This document shows positions 46,243 to 55,415 of a stretch of DNA of 64,000 bases, piece by piece. Position 1 is the first letter of the stretch; each line of letters opens with the position of its first letter. The notes under the pieces were generated by a model, which was not told the DNA's origin, did not search any database, and worked only from the letters and a program-made list of their open reading frames with translations. This DNA comes from Nitrospirota bacterium (GTDB taxonomy: Bacteria > Nitrospirota > Thermodesulfovibrionia > UBA6902 > JAJYJJ01), in the NCBI GenBank assembly GCA_021789595.1, contig JAJYJJ010000003.1:100253-164252 (forward strand), written 5' to 3'. The position numbers and the translations under genes are program-made.

Positions 46243-47085
46243 ATGGACATTATTTCCTCCCCTATAGAGATGCAGAATCTGTGCAGAGGCATAATCATGC
46301 AGGGCAGATCCCTTGGACTTGTGCCAACCATGGGCGCCCTTCACAAAGGCCACCTGAGCCTTATGCAGAAGGCAAGACAGCAAAACGATGTGCTTACAGT
46401 CAGCATCTTTGTAAATCCTGTCCAGTTTGGTCCGCATGAGGATCTTGAGCAATATCCAAGGGACATGGCAGGCGATATTGAAAAGATAGAGGCTGTACCG
46501 GTGGATATACTCTTTAATCCAGGGGTAAAGGACATATATCCAGAGGGCTATTCTACCTATGTGGAGGTGGAGAGAATGAGCAATGCCCTCTGTGGTATGT
46601 ATAGACCAGGCCATTTCAAGGGCGTAACAACAGTTGTAACAAAGCTCTTTAATATCATAAGGCCGACCAGGGCATATTTTGGCCAGAAGGATTATCAGCA
46701 GAGTGCTATCATAAGGAAATTGGTAAAGGACCTAAACATGGATATTGATCTTGTCGTATGTCCCACCATCAGGGAACCTGACGGCCTTGCCATGAGTTCA
46801 AGGAATAGCTACCTTAGTCCTAAGCAGAGGGATGCAGCAGCAGTAATCTATGCAACTTTAACCCTCGGCAAGAACCTTATTACTGAAGGGCACAGGGATG
46901 CAAAGGCTGTACAGGAGGCGATGCTTGAGAACCTCAAAAAAGAACCCCTTATAGAAGATATAGATTATGTTGCTATCGTTGATACAGAGACCCTGTCTCC
47001 CATAGAGCACATATCAGAACAGGTTCTTCTTGCCATTGCTATCAGGATTGGGAAGACAAGGCTGATAGACAATATTATTGTGTAA
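46243..47085 (+). CDS. panC: Pantothenate synthetase
   Basis: PanC condenses pantoate and beta-alanine using ATP. The 280-residue protein carries PTMGALHKGHLSLM (HIGH-like), SIFVNPVQFGPHEDLEQYPR, GQKDYQQSAIIRKLV and REPDGLAMSSRNSYLS. It faces away from purB and is separated from panB by the par locus. Confidence 0.96.
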   Translation: MDIISSPIEMQNLCRGIIMQGRSLGLVPTMGALHKGHLSLMQKARQQNDVLTVSIFVNPVQFGPHEDLEQYPRDMAGDIEKIEAVPVDILFNPGVKDIYPEGYSTYVEVERMSNALCGMYRPGHFKGVTTVVTKLFNIIRPTRAYFGQKDYQQSAIIRKLVKDLNMDIDLVVCPTIREPDGLAMSSRNSYLSPKQRDAAAVIYATLTLGKNLITEGHRDAKAVQEAMLENLKKEPLIEDIDYVAIVDTETLSPIEHISEQVLLAIAIRIGKTRLIDNIIV

Positions 47086-47110
47086 TATTGCAGCGATGCA
47101 GCGATGTCTG

Positions 47111-47929
47111 CTATTTCAACAGCAGCTCCAGAAGTCTATCGAGTTCATCCAGAGAATAATATTCTATCTCTATCCTGCCGGCCTTGCCTTTATGGATTAG
47201 TCTTACCTTTGTCCCGAGGCTCTGGATAAGCTGGTTTTCAAGGGATGCAATCTGGGGGTCCCTGTGAGGATGTTTTTTCCTCGGCCTTGTTTTCTCTGTT
47301 GCAAATCTCTCTGTCTCCCTGACGCTCAGACCCCTTTTTATAATAGCCTTTGCCGCGTCAATCTGGGTGTTTGTTCCTTCTACCTGAAGCAGGGCCTTTG
47401 CATGTCCTAATGAGAGGCTGCCATCTGCCACATATGCCTTTACCTCCGGAGGCAGTCTAAGGAGCCGCATGTAGTTAGATATAGTAGCCCTGTCCTTTCC
47501 GACCCTTTTTGAGAGGTCCTCCTGGGTTATATGAAATTCCTTGATGAGTCTCTGAAATGCCTCGGCAGTTTCAAGGGGATTTAGCTCCTCACGCTGGATA
47601 TTTTCTATAAGGGCCAGCTCAAGCGCCTCCCTTGGGGCTACATCCTTGACAAGGGCAGGTATCTTCTCAAGCCCTGCTATCCTGGCGGCCCTCAGCCTCC
47701 TTTCTCCTGCAATGAGTCTGAATGAGCCGTCGTCCCATCGCCTTACAATAACAGGCTGTAGCAAGCCCTTTTCCTTTATCGAGGAGGCGAGTTCCTTTAT
47801 AGTCTCGTCCTTGAATATCCTTCTTGGCTGATATTCGTTCGGGTTAATCTTTGTAATGTCTATCTCAAGAATTCCCTCCTTCTCTGCTGGGATCAGGGCA
47901 CCAAGCCCTTTACCTAATGCCATCTTCAT
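47111..47929 (-). CDS. parB: Chromosome-partitioning protein ParB
   Basis: ParB is the CTP-dependent clamp that loads at parS and spreads. The 272-residue protein starts with the ParA-stimulating MALGKGLGALIP. It has the CTPase motif GERRLRAARIAGL, ENIQREELNPLETAEAF, a helix-turn-helix (TQEDLSKRVGKDRATISNYMRLL) and a C-terminal dimer domain. It overlaps parA by 20 bases, and two parS sites lie just beyond parA. Confidence 0.96.
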   Translation of the reverse strand: MKMALGKGLGALIPAEKEGILEIDITKINPNEYQPRRIFKDETIKELASSIKEKGLLQPVIVRRWDDGSFRLIAGERRLRAARIAGLEKIPALVKDVAPREALELALIENIQREELNPLETAEAFQRLIKEFHITQEDLSKRVGKDRATISNYMRLLRLPPEVKAYVADGSLSLGHAKALLQVEGTNTQIDAAKAIIKRGLSVRETERFATEKTRPRKKHPHRDPQIASLENQLIQSLGTKVRLIHKGKAGRIEIEYYSLDELDRLLELLLK

Positions 47930-48683
47930 CTTCCATTACCTCCTTTGCCAGTGATATATAACTCTGGGCTCCCCTTGAACGGGCATCATAAAGTATTATT
48001 GGCTTTCCATAGCTCGGGGCCTCGCCGAGGGTGACATTCCGTGGAATAACTGTATCATATACCTTTTTTCCAAAATGCCTTCTAACCTCAGCGGCAACCT
48101 GCTGGCTCAGAGAATTCCTTCCATCAAACATCGTCAGGACTATCCCCTCGATCTCAAGGCTTGGGTTGAGGTTTTTCCTCACAAGCCTTATGGTGTTCAT
48201 CAAAAGGCCGAGGCCCTCTAATGCATAGTATTCGCACTGGACAGGCACAATAATCCTATCAGCGCTGACAAGGGCATTCAGGGTTAAAAGACCGAGGGAA
48301 GGAGGGCAGTCAAGAAAGATAAAGTCATAGTCCTCCTGCACGCCCTCTACGGCCTTTTTTAAAAGGTGCTCCCTTCCATCCTTTCCTGCCATCTCTACCT
48401 CAACCCCTATAAGGTCAATACTGGATGGGGCAATACTAAGGTGGGGAAGGCGAGTCTGAACAATTGTCTCCCTCAGGGAATATTGTCCTATATAAACACC
48501 ATAGAGGCTCTTTTCAAGTGCGCTTCTGTCTATTCCAATACCTGTGGTAGAGTTCCCCTGGGGGTCTGTATCGATGAGGAGGACCTTCTTTTCAGCTACC
48601 GCAATGGATGCGGAGATGTTAACAGCGGTTGTTGTCTTGCCAACCCCGCCTTTTTGGTTTGCTATAGCAATTACACGGGCCAC
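47910..48683 (-). CDS. parA: Chromosome-partitioning ATPase ParA (Soj-like)
   Basis: The 257-residue deviant Walker ATPase has KGGVGKTTTAVN, DTDPQGN and FIFLDCPPSLGLLTLNAL. It has no N-terminal DNA-binding extension, so it is the chromosomal Soj type. Forms an operon with parB. Confidence 0.96.
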   Translation of the reverse strand: MARVIAIANQKGGVGKTTTAVNISASIAVAEKKVLLIDTDPQGNSTTGIGIDRSALEKSLYGVYIGQYSLRETIVQTRLPHLSIAPSSIDLIGVEVEMAGKDGREHLLKKAVEGVQEDYDFIFLDCPPSLGLLTLNALVSADRIIVPVQCEYYALEGLGLLMNTIRLVRKNLNPSLEIEGIVLTMFDGRNSLSQQVAAEVRRHFGKKVYDTVIPRNVTLGEAPSYGKPIILYDARSRGAQSYISLAKEVMEDEDGIR

Positions 48684-48735
48684 ATATAATTTTTAACACA
48701 AAACCACTCTTTTTTAAAAGGGATTTCGCGGGGAT

Positions 48736-48751
48736 TGTTCCACGTGGAACA
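48736..48751. promoter_or_regulatory. parS site 1
   Basis: TGTTCCACGTGGAACA is a perfect 16-bp palindrome matching the bacterial chromosomal parS consensus. It lies 53 bases upstream of parA, about 6.3 kb from dnaA. Confidence 0.93.
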
Positions 48752-48803
48752 TATCAAACGCCGCAGCTAACAGATACCCATGGCTGTCATGGGTCGTTAC
48801 AGA

Positions 48804-48819
48804 TGTTCCACGTGGAACA
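48804..48819. promoter_or_regulatory. parS site 2
   Basis: A second identical TGTTCCACGTGGAACA, 52 bases beyond the first, lies in the same parA-panB gap. Confidence 0.93.
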
Positions 48820-48924
48820 ATGGAAGATTGTATTATTTTGAGGAATATCATAGAATAAGCACTGTTAGGGATATGATGAGGATTAAAGATAGACGGGTGA
48901 TGCAGGAATTAAGGAGGAGATATC

Positions 48925-49725
48925 ATGCCCAAGATAACTATTCAGGATTTTTTAAAGAAGAAGGTGGAAAAGAAAAAGATTACTATGCTTACTGCATATG
49001 ACTATCCATTTGCACAGGTTGTGGATGAGGCAGGGCTTGATGCGGTTCTTGTTGGCGATTCCCTGGGCATGGTTGTGCAGGGCCTTGAAAACACGCTCCC
49101 TGTGACGATGGATGAGATGATATATCACACAAGGATGGTTTCAAGGGCAACGAAAAATGCCATGGTAATCGGAGATATGCCCTTTATGTCGTATCAGGCA
49201 GGCATCGAGGACGCAGTGAGAAATGCAGGGAGGTTTCTAAAGGAGGCAGGGGCATCTACAGTCAAGCTTGAAGGCGGTGCAGAGGTTGCCGAGCACATAA
49301 GGGTAATGACAAGATCAGAGATCCCTGTTATGGCGCATATCGGTCTTACGCCGCAGTCAATACACAGGATGGGCGGATACAAGGTTCAAGGCAAGACTGA
49401 GGCGGCTGCCAATAGATTGGTTGAGGAGGCGCATATTGCAGAGGATGCAGGTGCATTTTCTCTTTTGCTTGAGGCCATACCCATACAGCTTGCAAAGAGG
49501 ATTACAGAGGAGCTCACGATTCCGACCATCGGCATTGGCGCAGGCCCATACTGTGATGGACAGGTCCTTGTGTTGCACGATGTCTTAGGGCTGTTTGAGA
49601 GGTTTATCCCGAAGTTTGTAAAACGCTATGCAGATCTAAAGGAGGAGGCGCTCAAGGCCATCCTGACCTATAAGGCCGAGGTAGAACAAGGCATATTCCC
49701 TTCAGAGGAGCAGGGATTTAAATAA
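48925..49725 (+). CDS. panB: 3-methyl-2-oxobutanoate hydroxymethyltransferase
   Basis: PanB transfers a hydroxymethyl group from methylene-THF to ketoisovalerate, the first step of pantothenate synthesis. The 266-residue protein has the family blocks [44 protein letters not shown] and [17 protein letters not shown] precedes the ATG. Confidence 0.96.
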   Translation: MPKITIQDFLKKKVEKKKITMLTAYDYPFAQVVDEAGLDAVLVGDSLGMVVQGLENTLPVTMDEMIYHTRMVSRATKNAMVIGDMPFMSYQAGIEDAVRNAGRFLKEAGASTVKLEGGAEVAEHIRVMTRSEIPVMAHIGLTPQSIHRMGGYKVQGKTEAAANRLVEEAHIAEDAGAFSLLLEAIPIQLAKRITEELTIPTIGIGAGPYCDGQVLVLHDVLGLFERFIPKFVKRYADLKEEALKAILTYKAEVEQGIFPSEEQGFK

Positions 49726-49742
49726 TAGTCTTATTGGCCGTT

Positions 49743-50015
49743 TTATTGTGTTGTTTGCTGCGCTACTGGCTGGATATTTACCTGAAGGCGTTCCCTGTCC
49801 CTATGGCTGAATGTCACCATACCATCGGTCAGGGCATACAGAGTATGGTCTCTGCCAATGCCAACATTAAGGCCTGGATGAAACTTTGTTCCGCGCTGCC
49901 TTACAAGGATAGAACCTGCCCTTACAAGCTGACTGCCAAAACGTTTTACACCGAGCCGCTTTGATTCGCTGTCGCGGCCGTTTCTTGATGAACCAACACC
50001 TTTTTTATGTGCCAT
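49743..50015 (-). CDS. rpmA: 50S ribosomal protein L27
   Basis: The 90-residue protein begins [23 protein letters not shown] and has [23 protein letters not shown], typical of L27, whose N-terminus reaches the peptidyl-transferase centre. It overlaps rplU by 11 bases in a different frame. Confidence 0.97.
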   Translation of the reverse strand: MAHKKGVGSSRNGRDSESKRLGVKRFGSQLVRAGSILVRQRGTKFHPGLNVGIGRDHTLYALTDGMVTFSHRDRERLQVNIQPVAQQTTQ

Positions 50016-50334
50016 GGATTAACCCCCCTATTATCTCTTTTATCCTTAGGTCTGTGAACGGCTGTCTGTGGCCTATGGTTTTTCTGTAGCCCTTTCTTGG
50101 TTTTTGTTTAAAGGAGATGACCTTTTTATCCCTTCCCTGCGAAACTACCTCAGCCACAACCCTGGCAGAGGGAATGTATGGTGTGCCAAAGGTTGCCTTT
50201 TCAGCGTCAGAGAGCATAAGGACATTGCCAAGCTCTACAGTATTTCCCTTTTCAGCCTCGATCCGTTCAACCTTAATCGTATCTCCTATAGATACCCTGT
50301 ATTGTTTACCACCTGTTTCTATTATTGCATACAT
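50005..50334 (-). CDS. rplU: 50S ribosomal protein L21
   Basis: The 109-residue protein begins [23 protein letters not shown] and ends with [24 protein letters not shown], the L21 signature. GGAGG lies before the ATG. The rplU-rpmA pair is a standard operon. Confidence 0.97.
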   Translation of the reverse strand: MYAIIETGGKQYRVSIGDTIKVERIEAEKGNTVELGNVLMLSDAEKATFGTPYIPSARVVAEVVSQGRDKKVISFKQKPRKGYRKTIGHRQPFTDLRIKEIIGGLIHGT

Positions 50335-50500
50335 AGTTGTTACACCTCCAGATATAGAGTTAATTATTTAACATATCATCGTATAAAAAGTCAAATACCC
50401 CTTTTACCCCTTTAAATTAGGTATGGACAAATAATTTTTTGGCGCAACAAATCCTAAAATAACTTTAATAACTTTCCTTTAAAATCAAGTGGTTAAGGCA

Positions 50501-50577
50501 TGGCGGGGTGGACGGGGCTCGAACCCGCGACCTCCGGCGTGACAGGCCGGCGTTCTAACCAGCTGAACTACCACCCC
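50501..50577 (-). tRNA. tRNA-Asp (anticodon GTC)
   Basis: Acceptor GGGGTGG pairs with CCACCCC. The anticodon loop CTGTCAC is on a CCGGC/GCCGG stem, the T-arm is GGGTTCGAGCCC, and CCA is encoded. Confidence 0.97.
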
Positions 50578-50596
50578 ATTTTTAGCCCAGCGTTTT

Positions 50597-50617
50597 GAGT
50601 TTGGAGTGTTGAGTTTT
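50597..50617. repeat. Short tandem 7-bp repeat array upstream of tRNA-Asp
   Basis: GAGTTTG, GAGTGTT and GAGTTTT lie in tandem. This is the same period-7 design as the arrays in leuS, fdhA and the otsAB-like gene, here in a non-coding gap of about 160 bases between tRNA-Asp and the efflux operon that is otherwise plain AT-rich sequence. Confidence 0.55.
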
Positions 50618-50735
50618 CACAACAGTCTTAAACTAAAATATTTTTAACTCGTCAATATCCTACAGAATTTTTTTAAAAAAAGCAAATGAACCGCTTAAAT
50701 CGCCTTTAAAAATGCATTAAGATTGGTTTATCTTC

Positions 50736-53700
50736 CTACTTCTTTTTTAGTGACCTTCCCTTCCAGAGGGCATAGAGTGCAGGGATAACAAGGAGGGTGA
50801 GTATTGTTGATGTTACCATCCCGCCAACCATTGGTGCAGCAATCCTCTTCATCACCTCTGAACCTGTGCCTTTAGCCCACATTATAGGCAAAAGACCTGC
50901 CATTATTGCTGTAACCGTCATCATCTTCGGTCTTACCCTCATGACAGCGCCTTCAATGATGGCCTCCCTCAGCTCTGATGAAATGTCCTTGCCTTCATGG
51001 GGAACCTCAACAAAGCGTTTATTGTATGCCTGGTCAAGGTATATGAGCATGACAACCCCTGTCTCCGCAGCAACCCCTGCAAGGGCGATGAAGCCGACTC
51101 CAACAGCAACAGACATATTGTATCCGAGGATATACATGAGCCAGATACCGCCAACAAGGGCAAACGGGACTGACAGCATGACCATTAATGTCTCTGTAAT
51201 GTTCCTGAAATTGAGGTATAACAGCAGGAAGATGATTGCAAGCGTTACAGGTATGACTATCTTCAGCGTCTGATATGCCCTTTGCATATATTCATACTGG
51301 CCGCTCCATGTTATGAAATAACCAGGTGGAAGGTTTTTAAGCACCTTCTCTGCAAGCACCTTCTTCGCATCGTTTATATAGCTTCCTATATCCCTGTTTG
51401 CGATATCAATAAAGACCCACGCATCAAGCAGTCCATTCTCGCTTTTTATCCCTGTCGGGCCAACTGTAAGGTTTATATCCGCCACCTGTGCAAGCGGGAT
51501 CTGTTCGCCCCTCGGCGTAGAGATCAAGACCCTCCCTATATCCTTTACAGATGACCTCAATTCCCTCTTGTAGCGGACATTTACTGTAAATCTCTCCCTT
51601 CCCTCAACCGTTGTCGTAACTGCCTCACCACCTATGGCAGACATTATGGTATCCTGTATATCCTCAACGCTTAAGCCATACCTTGCCGCTGCCTTCCTGT
51701 TAATCTTTATATCCAGATAATAGCCGCCTGCAACCCTCTCTGCATATACGCTCTGAGTTCCAGGCACATTCTTAATCGCTGCCTCGATCTGCTCGGCAAT
51801 CTCCTGAATGGTGTTCAGGTCCTTTCCAAATACCTTTATACCAACAGGTGTTCTTATGCCTGTTGTAAGCATATCCAGCCTGCCCTTTATGGGCATTGTC
51901 CAGGAATTGACAATACCAGGCATCGCAAGTGCCTTGTTCAGTCGCTGCTTTAGCTCCTCTATCTTCTTTATATCTGTCTGATACTCGGGCTTGAGGTTTA
52001 TGATTGTCTCAAACATCTCCATTGGCGCCGGGTCTGTGGCTGTCTGTGCCCTTCCAGCCTTGCCAAAGACAGACTCGACCTCTGGAAACTGCTTTATAAT
52101 CCTGTCCTGTGTCTGGAGTATCTCTGCTGCTTTTGTAACCGATATCCCGGGGAGGGCCATCGGCATATACATGAGTGTCCCCTCATTTAGGTCAGGCATA
52201 AACTCAGAACCGAGCTTCTTTAAGGGGAAATAGGTTATGGCAAGGATAATGACCGCTATTAAGATTGTCAGCATCTTTGCCTTCAACACGAGATTTATCA
52301 GAGGTCTGTAAACCCAGATGAGAAACCTGGTTATAGGATTCTTTTGCTCAGGCAGTATCTTACCCCGTATGAACAGGACCATAAGCACAGGGACAAGGGT
52401 AAGTGACAGGAATGATGCCGCTGCCATTGAAAAGGTCTTGGTAAATGCAAGTGGCTTAAATAATCTTCCTTCCTGTGCCTGGAGCGTAAAGACAGGAAGG
52501 AAGGAGACGGTAATGATGAGCAGCGAGAAGAATAGTGCAGGACCGACCTCTTTTGCTGCCTCTATGATTATTTCAGTGTGTGTTTTATTACCCCTGTGCT
52601 CCAAGTGCTTATGGGCATTCTCTATCATAACTATTGCAGCATCTATCATCGCACCTATGGCAATTGCAATACCTCCAAGGCTCATGATATTTGCATTGAT
52701 CTTGAGAAAATACATAACGATAAACGCTATAACTATGGCAACAGGAAGCATGAGGATTGCAACGAGGGCGCTCCTGAAATGAAGAAGGAACAAGATGCAT
52801 ACAAGGGCAACAATGATGCTCTCCTCGATCAGCTTTCCCTTCAGTGTATCAATTGCCCTGTGGATCAGGTCAGAGCGGTCATATGCAGGGATTATCTTAA
52901 CCCCTGGTGGAAGTCCTGGCTCAATCTCTTTGATCTTTGCCTTTACCCTGTTTATCACATCGAGGGCATTGTCTCCAAACCTCATGACAACTATGCCTGC
53001 AACAACCTCCCCCTGGCCATTTTTTTCTGTTATACCTCTTCGCTCATCAGGGCCTATATCAACCCGTCCAATATCCTTTATCCTGACAGGTGTTCCTGCC
53101 TTATCTACCTTGACAACGATATTTCCTATATCCTGGATATCCTGTATATAACCAAGTCCCCGCACCATGTATTCCCTTTCTGTAAGTTCAACAACCCTCC
53201 CGCCAACATCCATGTTACTCATCTTGATTGCATCCACAACATCCTTGAGGGGGATCCTGTAGGCAAGGAGACGGTCAGGATCTATGTTCACCTGATAGGT
53301 CTTTACAAAACCGCCGACAGATGCGACCTCAGAAACACCTGGCACAGAGGCAAGCTGGTATCTGACAAACCAGTCCTGGATAGCCCTCAATTGGGCGAGG
53401 TCATAGCCTTTACCCTCAACCGTATATTCAAATACCCATCCAACCCCCGTGGCATCTGGACCGAGGGATGGTGAAACACCAGGAGGAAGTTTCCGTGAGA
53501 TAGAGTTCAGATACTCAAGGACCCTGCTCCTTGCCCAGTACAGGTCTGTGCCGTCTTCAAAGATTACATAGACAAAGGATACGCCAAAGAAGGAAAACCC
53601 CCTTACGACCTTCGCCCTTGGCACAGAGAGCATGGATGTTACAAGCGGATAAGTAACCTGGTCCTCAACAACCTGGGGGGCCTGGCCTGGATATTCTGTA

Positions 53701-53852
53701 TAGATGATAACCTGTACATCGCTAAGGTCAGGGATGGCATCAACAGGGGTCTTGTAGAAGAGTATCCACAGTCCTATGGTAAAAGCGAGGATGCTCAAAA
53801 GGATGACAATAAATTTATTTTTTACAGAGAACTCTATAATCTTGTTGAGCAT
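50736..53852 (-). CDS. cusA: Heavy-metal RND efflux pump, CusA type
   Basis: This inner-membrane proton-driven pump of 1038 residues closely follows CusA: PVDAIPDLSDVQVIIYTEYPGQAPQVVEDQVTYPL at the start, the HME-RND core, ATDPAPMEMFET and FALVGGIWLMYILGY. The three methionines that carry Cu(I)/Ag(I) in CusA have counterparts in LMYMPMALPG, PAPMEMFET and LDMLTTGI, so monovalent metal is more likely than Zn/Co/Cd. It is last in an operon with the adaptor and the outer-membrane channel. Confidence 0.94.
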   Translation of the reverse strand: MLNKIIEFSVKNKFIVILLSILAFTIGLWILFYKTPVDAIPDLSDVQVIIYTEYPGQAPQVVEDQVTYPLVTSMLSVPRAKVVRGFSFFGVSFVYVIFEDGTDLYWARSRVLEYLNSISRKLPPGVSPSLGPDATGVGWVFEYTVEGKGYDLAQLRAIQDWFVRYQLASVPGVSEVASVGGFVKTYQVNIDPDRLLAYRIPLKDVVDAIKMSNMDVGGRVVELTEREYMVRGLGYIQDIQDIGNIVVKVDKAGTPVRIKDIGRVDIGPDERRGITEKNGQGEVVAGIVVMRFGDNALDVINRVKAKIKEIEPGLPPGVKIIPAYDRSDLIHRAIDTLKGKLIEESIIVALVCILFLLHFRSALVAILMLPVAIVIAFIVMYFLKINANIMSLGGIAIAIGAMIDAAIVMIENAHKHLEHRGNKTHTEIIIEAAKEVGPALFFSLLIITVSFLPVFTLQAQEGRLFKPLAFTKTFSMAAASFLSLTLVPVLMVLFIRGKILPEQKNPITRFLIWVYRPLINLVLKAKMLTILIAVIILAITYFPLKKLGSEFMPDLNEGTLMYMPMALPGISVTKAAEILQTQDRIIKQFPEVESVFGKAGRAQTATDPAPMEMFETIINLKPEYQTDIKKIEELKQRLNKALAMPGIVNSWTMPIKGRLDMLTTGIRTPVGIKVFGKDLNTIQEIAEQIEAAIKNVPGTQSVYAERVAGGYYLDIKINRKAAARYGLSVEDIQDTIMSAIGGEAVTTTVEGRERFTVNVRYKRELRSSVKDIGRVLISTPRGEQIPLAQVADINLTVGPTGIKSENGLLDAWVFIDIANRDIGSYINDAKKVLAEKVLKNLPPGYFITWSGQYEYMQRAYQTLKIVIPVTLAIIFLLLYLNFRNITETLMVMLSVPFALVGGIWLMYILGYNMSVAVGVGFIALAGVAAETGVVMLIYLDQAYNKRFVEVPHEGKDISSELREAIIEGAVMRVRPKMMTVTAIMAGLLPIMWAKGTGSEVMKRIAAPMVGGMVTSTILTLLVIPALYALWKGRSLKKK

Positions 53853-53855
53853 AGA

Positions 53856-55415
53856 TTAATCCATCTTATGCTGATGCTCAGAAGGCATCTGATCCTGATT
53901 GCTTGTATCGGGCGCCTTTTTAACTGGCGCTGTCTGGACAGGAGTCTCTTTGTTTATATTCTCCTCACCCTCATAAACAGGAATATAATCCATGCCCATC
54001 TCATCCTTCCTGGGAGTTGCAGAGGTGATGGATGGATTCATCGGATTACGGTAATATAGAATCCTTCGTTGCTTTTTCCCCTCTTTCCCTGCCTCTGTCG
54101 GCTTGGCAGGCTTTGGACTTGTCTCACCGGCCTTACGCCCCTCTTTTGGGGTGCTTTCAGGAGGTGGCATGGCAGCAAGGGCAGCCTTGAGATTGCTCTC
54201 TGAGTCTATAAGGAAGTTGGCGGTTGTAACAACCTTTTCGCCTTCATTTAATCCCTTTAGTATCTCCCAGTACTCATCACCCCTAAGGCCAACCGTAACA
54301 TTCCTCGGAGCAAATCTCCCATTCCCAAGGTCAACGATGACAACCTGCCTCAATCCGGTATCTATTACCGCACTTGCAGGGACCGAGAGCCTCTTTTGGC
54401 CTCCAACCTCTATCTCTACATTTGCATACATATCAGGCCTCAACTTCCAGCCTCTATTGGGCATATCAATCCTTGCCTTGAGTGTCCTTGTATCTGCCTT
54501 TATATATGGATAGACATAGTTGACCCTGCCATAAAAAACTTCCCCTGGATCATATGGTAGGGTAATCCTTGCCCTCTGGCCCTCCCTTATCTCAGATGCC
54601 TCATACTCATATATATCAGCATCTATCCAGACCTTTGAGATGTCGCCGATCTGATAAAGGACATCACCAGGATTTATAGCCATGCCCTTTAACGCGGCTG
54701 GTTTTTCTATGACAATACCTGTCACAGGGCTATAAAGGTACATCGTCTTTGTTATCTTTCTTTCAGTTGATAGGCGGTTGATCTGTTTATCACTAATATC
54801 CCAGTATCTGAGCTTTTGCCTTGCTGCATCAAGAAGGTTTGCAAAAGGGGATGTATCGCCACTGGCTTTAAATTTATCATATGCCTCAAGTGCAACGAGG
54901 TATTCCTGCTGGGCTGTAACAAGGTCAGGGCTATAGATTTCAAACAATGGTTCACCTTTCTTCACAAACTGGCCAGTTGTATTCACAATGAGCTTTTCTA
55001 TCCATCCACTTACCTTGGAACGGATCTGGGAAAGCCTTCTTTCATCGTAGGTCACAATACCTGTTGTCCGTATATCTTTTGAGATTACCCTGTATTGCAC
55101 AGGCTCCGATCTAACGCCAATCTCCTGAATCTTCTCAGGGCTTATGGTTACAGTGCCAGGGGCTTCTGTTTCTTCTTCACCTTCGTAAACAGGGATATAA
55201 TCCATGCCCATCGCATCCTTTTTAGGGGTTGGTGAGGTGATGGACGGGTTCATCGGGTTACGGTAATAAAGTATCTTCCGTTGCTTCTTTGCTTCTTTCT
55301 TTACCTCTGCTGGCCTGACCGTCTTGGGCCTTAGATAATCAGAGGCATAAAAGCCGATGCCGATACCTGCAATAAGGATTACTATGCCAACGATTATGAT
55401 AGATGTCTTTCTCAC
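53856..55415 (-). CDS. cusB: RND periplasmic adaptor, CusB type, with two metal-binding domains
   Basis: The 519-residue membrane-fusion protein has an N-terminal anchor (residues 5-23), a heavy-metal-binding domain at 46-80 (YYRNPMNPSIT, MGMDYIPVYEGE), the hairpin/lipoyl/beta-barrel core (GWIEKLIVNTTGQFVKKGEPLFEIYSPDL), and a second near-identical metal-binding domain at 450-484. The tail EHQHKMD is rich in His and Met. CusB usually has at most one such domain. It is coupled to the TolC-like gene by 4 bases and lies 3 bases from cusA. Confidence 0.92.
   Translation of the reverse strand: MRKTSIIIVGIVILIAGIGIGFYASDYLRPKTVRPAEVKKEAKKQRKILYYRNPMNPSITSPTPKKDAMGMDYIPVYEGEEETEAPGTVTISPEKIQEIGVRSEPVQYRVISKDIRTTGIVTYDERRLSQIRSKVSGWIEKLIVNTTGQFVKKGEPLFEIYSPDLVTAQQEYLVALEAYDKFKASGDTSPFANLLDAARQKLRYWDISDKQINRLSTERKITKTMYLYSPVTGIVIEKPAALKGMAINPGDVLYQIGDISKVWIDADIYEYEASEIREGQRARITLPYDPGEVFYGRVNYVYPYIKADTRTLKARIDMPNRGWKLRPDMYANVEIEVGGQKRLSVPASAVIDTGLRQVVIVDLGNGRFAPRNVTVGLRGDEYWEILKGLNEGEKVVTTANFLIDSESNLKAALAAMPPPESTPKEGRKAGETSPKPAKPTEAGKEGKKQRRILYYRNPMNPSITSATPRKDEMGMDYIPVYEGEENINKETPVQTAPVKKAPDTSNQDQMPSEHQHKMD

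Noticed and set aside
48780..49001. A 73-codon plus-strand frame between parA and panB
   Set aside because: It runs through the second parS site and over the panB ribosome-binding site, and the peptide shows no protein-like pattern.
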